A stretch of DNA of 21,152 nucleotides, taken from positions 1 through 21,152 of the IMG/VR virus record IMGVR_UViG_3300033571_008750. One strand, given 5' to 3'. Made by a program: the position numbers and the translations under genes. Numbering within the stretch: the stretch's first letter is position 1; every line of letters starts with the position of its first letter. Shown here piece after piece: positions 8,401 to 17,400 of this stretch. Below the pieces are notes generated by a model. The model had not been told where the DNA came from, ran no database searches, and worked only from the letters and a program-made list of their open reading frames with translations. This stretch comes from a virus.

Positions 8401-11400
8401 AATCAACGTTAATTACCCAACAGCTATTGGCGACATCATTGATATCAGAGAGTATGTAACGACATCAAGTAGTTTTATACCACCAACACCTACTTCAATG
8501 GGACTTTACAAAAAGTATACTCCAATGAAGTTTGTAGACGATACCTATATTTCTCCTAAAGAAGTTATTCAAGGTCATGATGGTAGTATCACAATTGCCT
8601 ACGGTGACTATCGAGATGACTTGTTATTAGAATTAGAATATAGAATCTACAACAATATAAAACACAATTATGATAGTTCAGTATTTGACATTGACGAAGT
8701 ACTTGGCGGATATAACACTGTTGGCGAGTATACCAAACCTCAATTAGATGAAATTGTTTCTCAAAATTTTCTTAAATGGGTAACTAACACCAATATTGAT
8801 TATATCAACAATATCTATTTTGACAGTGAAAATTCCTTTACATACACTTATTCAAACATGGTCGACCCTACTGGTACACAGAATCTACCAGGATATTGGA
8901 GAGGAGTGTATCAGTGGTTCTATGACACTGACCGCCCACATAGATGTCCTTGGGAAATGTTAGGATTCAGTCAAAAACCATCTTGGTGGGATAGCGAGTA
9001 CGGCCCTGCTCCGTACACTAGGAACAACCTAATATTATGGGAAGATCTAACCAACGGAGTGATTCGTCAAGGATCTCGAGCTGGTACACATCCTAGATAC
9101 AAACGTCCTACATTGTTGTCACACATACCAGTCGATGCCGACGGTAAGTTACTGAGTCCCTTAGATTCCGGTCTTGCCGGTAATTTTACTTTGATCAATA
9201 ATAGAGGATCGTTTAATCTAGGAGATATTGGCCCAGCTGAATACGGCTGGAGATCTAGTTCTGAATGGCCTTTTGCTGTGATAATGGCAATGTGTCTGAT
9301 GAAACCATTTAAATATATCTCTGCCCAATTAGATAACTCAAGAGTAAAGACAAACCAGTTAGGGCAAACTATTAATGTAATTACTAACTCGTTTATAAAG
9401 TTAAATGATGTCCTCGACTTAACAGAAACAGCAATCACTGGTGGACTAGTTCAGTATCTTACAGGATATGTAAAATCAAAAGGTCTCGACTATTCAACTA
9501 TTGTAGACACGGTGCAACACATTGATGTTAGACTGTCATCTAGACTTTCTGGTTTTGTTGACAAGAAACAACAAAAATATCTACTTGATTCCAAAAGCCC
9601 TAATAGTTCCAGCGGAACAGTTTTTATTCCGCAAGAAAACTATGATGTTATATTCAACGTAAGTTCTCCGATCAATAATATAACTTATAGTGGTGTGATT
9701 GTAGAAAAAACTGAATCAGGTTGGACCATCAACGGGTACGACGACATTGCTCCGTATTTTAATTATTACAAAGCAGTGCCTAATCAGAAGGACCCGCTGA
9801 TATCAGTTGGAGGCGTCAGTGAGAGATTTATTGACTGGCAGGGTGCTCAATTATACAACAACGGTCAACTTGTGAGATACAACAGTGTATATTATCGAGC
9901 TTTAAAAACACATACAAGTTCAGATACATTTGAAACAACTAATTGGGTCAAGCTAACCAGTATTCCGCAAGTGGGTGCGGTTGAAGCGTTCCGTAGAAGA
10001 AATTTTAATACTTTTAAAATTCAAAGACTCAGCTACGGCACTACTTTGATTACTAGACAAGATGTTATAGATTTTTTATTAGGCTACGAGGCGTATCTAA
10101 AATCTGTAGGATTTGAATTTGAAAATTACAACACGGAAGTTCAAGTAAACGAAGACTGGGGAACCTCAGTAAAAGAATTCCTGTTTTGGACCAAACAAGA
10201 CTGGCCAGTTGGCTCACTATTAACATTGAGCCCTGCCGCTAACAAATTAAAAATTAACATATCAGTTGGTGTCGCAGACAGTCTTTTAGACGGATTCTAT
10301 GATTATAATGTATTGAAAGGTGACGGTAAGCCGTTGCTACCTAGTTTCATAAACGTAACTAGAGAATTCCAATCATTGACGGTTGAAACTACCGGAACTA
10401 CTGAAGGCATCTATTATTTGAAATTATATTATGTGCTAAAAGAGCACGTGGTAGTATTCACAGATAAGACAGTGTTCAACGATATCATTTATGATAAGAC
10501 AACCGGATACCGTCAAGAAAGAATAAAGGCTCAAGGATTTAAAACCACTGACTGGGATGGAGATTATACCAGCCCTGGATTTTTATTTGATAATGTAGAT
10601 ATCACTGCCTGGAAACCGTGGACCGATTACAAACTAGGCGACATCGTTGCATATAGAAGTTATAATTGGACCAGTCTTATAACTCAAAGCGGATCGGAAG
10701 TCTTTAATGAGTCAACGTGGTCTAAATTAGATTCGTCTCCTGAAAAACAATTGATTCCTAACTTTGATTATAAAATAAATCAAATCTACGATTACTATAA
10801 TGTTGACTCTCAAGGAGTGGGACAAGAACAGCGCGATCGTGCAAGACACGCCCTTGGTTATCAGACTAGAGATTACCTACAAAATCTAGCAGAAGACCCG
10901 GTTACCCAGTTTCAATTGTATCAAGGATTTATTCGTGAGAAAGGAACAGCCAACGCCATTACAAAAGTATTTGATAAACTGAGCAGAACACCAGAATCAA
11001 GTATTGAAATAAACGAAGAGTGGGCGTTCCGTATTGGAAAATTTGGAGGAATCGATCAGCTAACCGAGTTGGAATTTAATATAGCAAAACAAAATTTTGT
11101 ATTAAATCCACAGCCGTTGTTAGTAACAGAATATCAACCGTCGATCGATGTTGATCAAAATTATAGAATTACAAAAGCTGATTTCACAATTGAGCCATTG
11201 CCATATACCACGCTAGTTAACCCAGTGTCATTAGATGCTGAGCCAATAAAGACCGCAGGATATGTCAACGACAATCAAGTTGACCTAGTACTAGCTTCTA
11301 GATCTGATCTACTAACAACTGACATTAATCAGTTAGTTGAAAACAGCCATATCTGGATTACGTTTGATTCACAATCTTGGAACGTTTTGAGATTCAATCA

Positions 11401-14400
11401 AAGCCCAGTACTCAACATAGAGAATATATCTAAAACTGGTCGGGTAGTAACCGTTACACTTTCAAGAAGACATAACTTTGTTGTTGGAAACATTGTTGGA
11501 ATTCGTGACGTGGTTAACCTAACGGGATTCTTTGAAATCACAGCCGTAGACTTAACAACAATTTCCTTTACAGTTGGCGCTGCTGTACAAAATCCAGAAT
11601 GGGATATTAGTACAATCCTGTCATTGTATATTCTAACAGAGTGTAGACATGATTCTTATCAAAGTGTAAATCCTCAAGAAATTGCATTATTTAAAAATGA
11701 TTCAAAATTATGGGTTGACAACAACGGATCGGATCGTTGGGAAGTAATCAACAAGAAAATTCAATACACAGATTACAAGGTAACAGATTACGGAATTACT
11801 AGTCCGCTATATTTGGGATCTAAAGTTCTGTACGACGAAAAATTAAAACAAACAATAGCCAGCATTCCGGGATCCGGGTATGTGATGTGCTATGTTGAAG
11901 GTCTAGTTAACTTAGAATTAAAACAAATCATTGCACCACCCAACGGATTTGAATCTAATGTACTAGGAAGCTTCGGCACAAAAATGGCATTGTCGCCTGA
12001 CAGCAGATTTTTAATAATTGCAAGTCCTGGTGCTAACAATGTAGACAATGATTATGTTGGAGAGTATTCCCCAACAGCAAGATATTTAGAAGGCGATATA
12101 GTATTATATGCTGGCAAGCTATGGAAAGCAGTCAAAGATATAAACGGTGACGGTAGCTCTATTAGTATAGCCACCGAGGACTGGACAACGGCAACAAGTA
12201 TACCTGCTACTCCGGTCAGTCGCGGTGCTGGCTACTCTAGCCAAGGCATGATTTCTATATACGAATACGTTGACCAACAATGGAGTATTCAAGACTCGTT
12301 CGTTAGCCCACGCCCTAGTAATGCAGAATTATTTGGTTCTGAAGTGGCAATCGGAATCAGTGGCAACAAATATTACATGGCAGTATCCGCAATTGGATCA
12401 CTGGACAATCGAGGTAGAGTTTATCTCTACGTGTATGACGGCGAATGGAAGCATTTAGAAAATCAAAATTATAAAGGAATTTATGATCAGTCACCGTCAA
12501 TGGATTACCCTCGAGGATCGATTGTTTGGTATTCTGGTCAATTGTGGGAAGCAGTCAATGATACGTTTGGTGATGGCAGTACAATAAGCGTTAACAACCA
12601 AGATTGGCAACAATTATCAGCAGTCTCAACACAGTGTTCATTGCCTCAAAATATTGCCCTTGACGATGACGGATCAACACTGGCACTAGGATTGATTAAC
12701 GACAATCAAATGGCCGAACTAGTAAAACAAGACGATCAGTTCGGCACAAGCCTAGCAATGAGTAGAGATGGTGGAATTCTAGTCATTGGCGCCCCAAACA
12801 GCGACGGTCAATATTTTGTTAATTACCGCGGGATTTGGAGACCTGATATCGAATACGTTGAAAATGAAGTGGTATCATACGACAATTATTATTATAAATT
12901 AACTCAACGAATTAACGAAACCGCCGACTCTACAACACGCAGCTATAACGAAGTTCCACTTGGTAATCCTTGGGAAATAGTAGGAGACAGTTCAACCGAG
13001 TCCTCTGGAAAAATATACATTTATCAAAGATCAGTATTGGGAGTTTACGAACTCAAACAAACTATCAACAGCGGATCAATGTCAATGTTTAACGACATCG
13101 ACTCCGGCGACATTGTTAGTTCGGGTGATAAATTTGGCTACAGTTTAGATATAGATTACAGCGGATCTACTCTAGTAGTATCAAGTCCTCAAGCTGATAA
13201 TAATTTACAAAATCAAGGCAGTGCTTATGTATTCAGAACAGACGGCTATGCTCCTGTCGAATTCCGATTAAAACAAAAATTAGAAAGCTTTGAACAGTAC
13301 CCTAATGAATTTTTTGGGCAAAGTGTACAGATCAGTGCCAACACTGAAAAAATTGTCATCGGTGCAAAAAATACTCCGTTTGCTGTGCCTTTAAGAATTG
13401 ACAGCACACAAGGCACCACGTTTGATAAATCTAGAACTAGATTCATTGAATCACAGGGATACAGTGGCGCAGTGTATGTATTTGAAATTAAAGACAGTGT
13501 TTATCTATTGGCAGAGAAATTAGAAACTGACTTTACTCCATATGAAAGCTTTGGGTATAGTGTTGATGTTTCGTCATCAACTATTGTTGTTGGCTCGCCT
13601 GACTGGAAAAACTTTAACACTGGTGCTAAATCTGGTTCTGTAAGATTGTTTAAAAAATCTGAAGGCATTTCTTCGTTGACCATTCTAGCTCAACAGCAGC
13701 CAGTAATTGATATTAACAAAATTAAAAGTATCTCATTGTATGACACCACGGATAATTTCAAAATACAGGATATTGATTACGTTGACCACGCTAAATTAAA
13801 AATTCTCAACAGCGCCGAGCGAGAAATTAGATTTAAGACATTATATGATCCAGCAACATATACAATTGGAACTGACGAACAATCTGTAGATGCTGGTCAA
13901 AACTGGACTAACAAATTCGTTGGGCAGTTGTGGTGGAACTTATCTAAAGCAAAGTGGAAATACTACGAACAGGGAGATCTTACCTATAGATTAGGAAATT
14001 GGAACTCGTTAGCTGTTGGTAGTTCAATCGAAGTATGTGAGTGGGTTGAAACTCCGTTGTTGCCGAGTGAATGGGCATCGTTGGCGGATACCAATGAAGG
14101 CATTGCTAACGGAATTTCCGGCCAGCCAGTTTATCCCAACGATGATGTGTATTCCGTTAAGGTGCTATACAGTTCTGTGACCGGAGCACCTACTGACACA
14201 TTGTATTATTATTGGGTCAAGAATAAGACAATAGTTCCTTCAACAACTGGTAGAAATATCTCAGCAGCCTCAGTAGCTAATTTAATTGCAAACCCGGCAG
14301 CATCTGGGATAGCATTCATTGCCTTTATTGATCAAGATAAATTTTTAACATACAATATTGCATCAGTTATTGGATCTTCAACAGCAACAGTTAACATACA

Positions 14401-17400
14401 GTTTAAGAAAAATGCTTACGAATTAAATCAAACACACAACGAGTATCAATTATTAACTGAGGGAGTTACCAACAGTCTTCCTTCGGCTAAATTAGAAACT
14501 AAATGGTTTGATAGCTTAGTTGGTTATGACCAGGCCGGTAATAGAATACCAGATACAGCACTAGCTCCAAAACAACGATACGGAATCAGTTATCGTCCTC
14601 GGCAAAGTATGTTTATCAACAGACTGGCTGTTCTAAAAATCTTAGTTAATAATGTAAACTCCATCCTACAAAAAGAAGCATTTGCAGATGTAATTAGTTA
14701 CGGTAATCTAAATTTAATTGATACTGCACCAACACAGGCTTTAAAATTGTACGATGTTGCAGTAGACACTGATGCTGATCTTATCGCAGTTGGTACCGTA
14801 AGAACCAAACAAGCAAAACTACAATTGAATATTGTTGACGGTCAAATAGATACAATTGATGTACTAGATACCGGAGCTGGATACAAAATAGACCCGCCAG
14901 TGATCATTGACGGTGACGGAACCGGCGCAGCAGCGACCGCTGTTTTAGATAATCAAGGTAGAATAATTCGAGTTGATATTACATCTCGAGGCAAGCGATA
15001 TAATACTGCAATTGCCACAGTACGGCAATTCAGTGTGTTGGTCAATACCGACTCAACAGCTAATGGATTCTGGAGCATCTATGCTTGGGACGATCAACGA
15101 AAGAATTTCTTCAGAAGCGCATCTCAAGCATACGACACAACTCGATACTGGGAATATACCGACTGGTATCTTCCAGGATACGGCACTGGTACTCGACTGG
15201 TTAAAGAAATCTTAAATGTATCTGAAGAGTATACTATCAATGTTCAAATAGGTGACATAATCCAAATCAAAGAATATGCCACAGGCGGCTGGGCATGGTT
15301 TGAAAAGATTTCCGACTCTGGAAATACATTCCTAGATAGATACAAAATTGTAGCTAGAAAGTTAGGTACAATCAAATTAAAAGATACCTTGTACAATATC
15401 AATACTGCTGGTATTGGATATGATAATACCTCTAGTTTTGACACAGGCTTTTATGATATTGAAAATTCAGCAGAATTAAGAAATATACTTACAGCAATTA
15501 AAGAAGATATCTTTATAGGCAATTATAGTGTTGAATGGAACAAGTTATTTTTTACCTGCATCAGATATGTATTCTCAGAACAATTATATGTTGATTGGGC
15601 ATTTAAAACTAGTTTCTTAACTGCCATTCACAACGTTGGCGCACTAGAACAGCGATTAAATTACAAAAATGATAATTTATCTAGCTTCCAGGATTATATC
15701 AACGAAGTCAAGCCTTATAGAACCACAGTACGTGAATATGTTAGCAGATACAACAGTGTTGAACCAGTAGGGATGGCATCTACAGATTTTGACTTGCCGG
15801 CTGTGTTTAACAAAGCAGAAGGAAAAATTGTACCGGTTAATCAAAATAATGATCAAATTAATCAATATCCGTGGAAGTGGTGGAAAGACAATTTTGGATA
15901 TAGTATTGTAGATATTCAAGTTGCTGACAGCGGAGACGAATATACGACTGCACCTCGGGTCTTAATTGTTGGTAACGGTACAGGTGCAACAGCTCAGGCA
16001 TACGTGTCGAGTGGCAAAGTCTCTGGTATCAAACTTCTTACACCTGGGTCGGGTTATACCTATGCTCCGACGATTTCTTTAATTGGCGGTAATTCCACTG
16101 GCGCCCCAACAGCTAAAGCAGTTGCTATCCTAGGCGATAACAAGGTTCGAACTTTCAACCTTTCAGTTAAATTTGATAGAACTTCTAAGGAAGGAACATA
16201 CAACACGTTAACTCACACGCAGACTTTTACTGCAACGGGTAATACTGCAATCTTTAATTTAAGTTACGCACCTACTAGAGATAAAAGCAAGATTAAGATT
16301 GTAAGAAACAATCAAGTAGTGTTGTCGAACGAATATAATATCAATTTATATATTTCCAAGGATACTGGATATAGTTTATTGAAAGGAAAAATTCAATTCG
16401 TAACAGTGCCAACAGCCGGCGAAGTAATCACAATAACCTTTGAAAAGAATGATTCATTATTAGATAGTGTTAACAGAATTAACAAATACTATTCTCCTAC
16501 AGCAGGAATGATCGGTAATGAAATTAATCAGTTAATGACCGGCATTGATTATGGCGGAGTGTCGATACAAGGAACAACATTTGATATTACTGGCGGTTGG
16601 GACGCACTTCCATGGTTTACAGATAACTGGGACTCAGTAGAATCTAGTTCTGACTATTACCACATTGCTGACGGATCAACAAATTATGTTGTGTTACCTT
16701 TTGTACCAGCTGCTGGACAGCAGATTACAGTTTATATAAAACGTCAAGGCCGATCAACTTCAACAAGAATTGATGATAGCAACTATACTGAAAATTGGGA
16801 TTCATCTGTCTCTACAAATCCTGAAGCTCAAATGCCAACTTTTGTTGGAGACGGGTCAACGGCACTTGTAGAAATTGGAAGATATATTCAAACTTTTGCA
16901 GGCGATACTCTGATCTTTAGACCAATCGAAAGCGATGGATCTGTGACTATAAATGATCCTAATCTCTTAGATACAAAAATTAGCGGAGGATCGCTGGGTG
17001 CAATGAGCGGAGCCTATGCTACTGCTACTGGCAAAACGCCGGAAGAAATAGTAATTGAAGGCGGCAAATTTATTGGTCCGGATCAAATTGCTGCACCAGA
17101 GGAAAACATTCCAGGCCAAGTGCTTGATAGCTTGTCAATTAAGGTGTTTCAACTTACTAGAACCGGTGCTCCATTGATCAAAGCCACAGTTATTCCATCC
17201 GACGGATCAACACGATTCTTTGACATAGGAGTTAACATACTTGAAGCAAACTCGGTGTTGGTGTACATTGATAAAGTAAAACAAACAGATTACGAACTAA
17301 ATTTGAAAAACAAAGAAATTGAATTTACTTCACCACCTCCTGCCGGCGCAATCATTGAAATCATTGCAATTAGTATTGGCGGACAATCTCTGTTAGATTA

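Larger units (their letters stand above)
11966..13663 (+). repeat. Seven-blade FG-GAP (integrin-like) beta-propeller
   Basis: Residues 2171-2736 contain seven repeats of the form FG-x-S-x-A-x-S-x-D-G-x-x-L-x-I-G-A-P ... G-x-V-Y-x-Y. Blades begin near 11966 (FGTKMALSPDSRFLIIASPG), 12332 (FGSEVAIGISGNKYYMAVSA), 12638 (degenerate: LPQNIALDDDGSTLALGL), 12740 (FGTSLAMSRDGGILVIGAP), 13133 (FGYSLDIDYSGSTLVVSSP), 13313 (FGQSVQISANTEKIVIGAK) and 13550 (FGYSVDVSSSTIVVGSP). Outer strands such as GMISIYEY, GRVYLYVY, GKIYIYQR, GSAYVFRT, GAVYVFEI and GSVRLFKK alternate with them. Blades 1, 2 and 4 are followed or split by aromatic modules. Integrin-like propellers usually serve in adhesion; the ligand here is unknown. 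Confidence 0.7.

Noticed and set aside
9067-9438. Minus-strand frame of 123 codons inside the giant gene
   Set aside because: It is a shadow of conserved + strand sequence (the Trp-rich block and what follows), and no gene in the window is on the minus strand.
12668-17212. Repeated 12-base string GACGGATCAACA (12668, 16670, 17201) as a DNA element
   Set aside because: Each copy encodes DGST in frame with the codons favoured in this AT-rich gene, so protein repeats and codon bias explain it.
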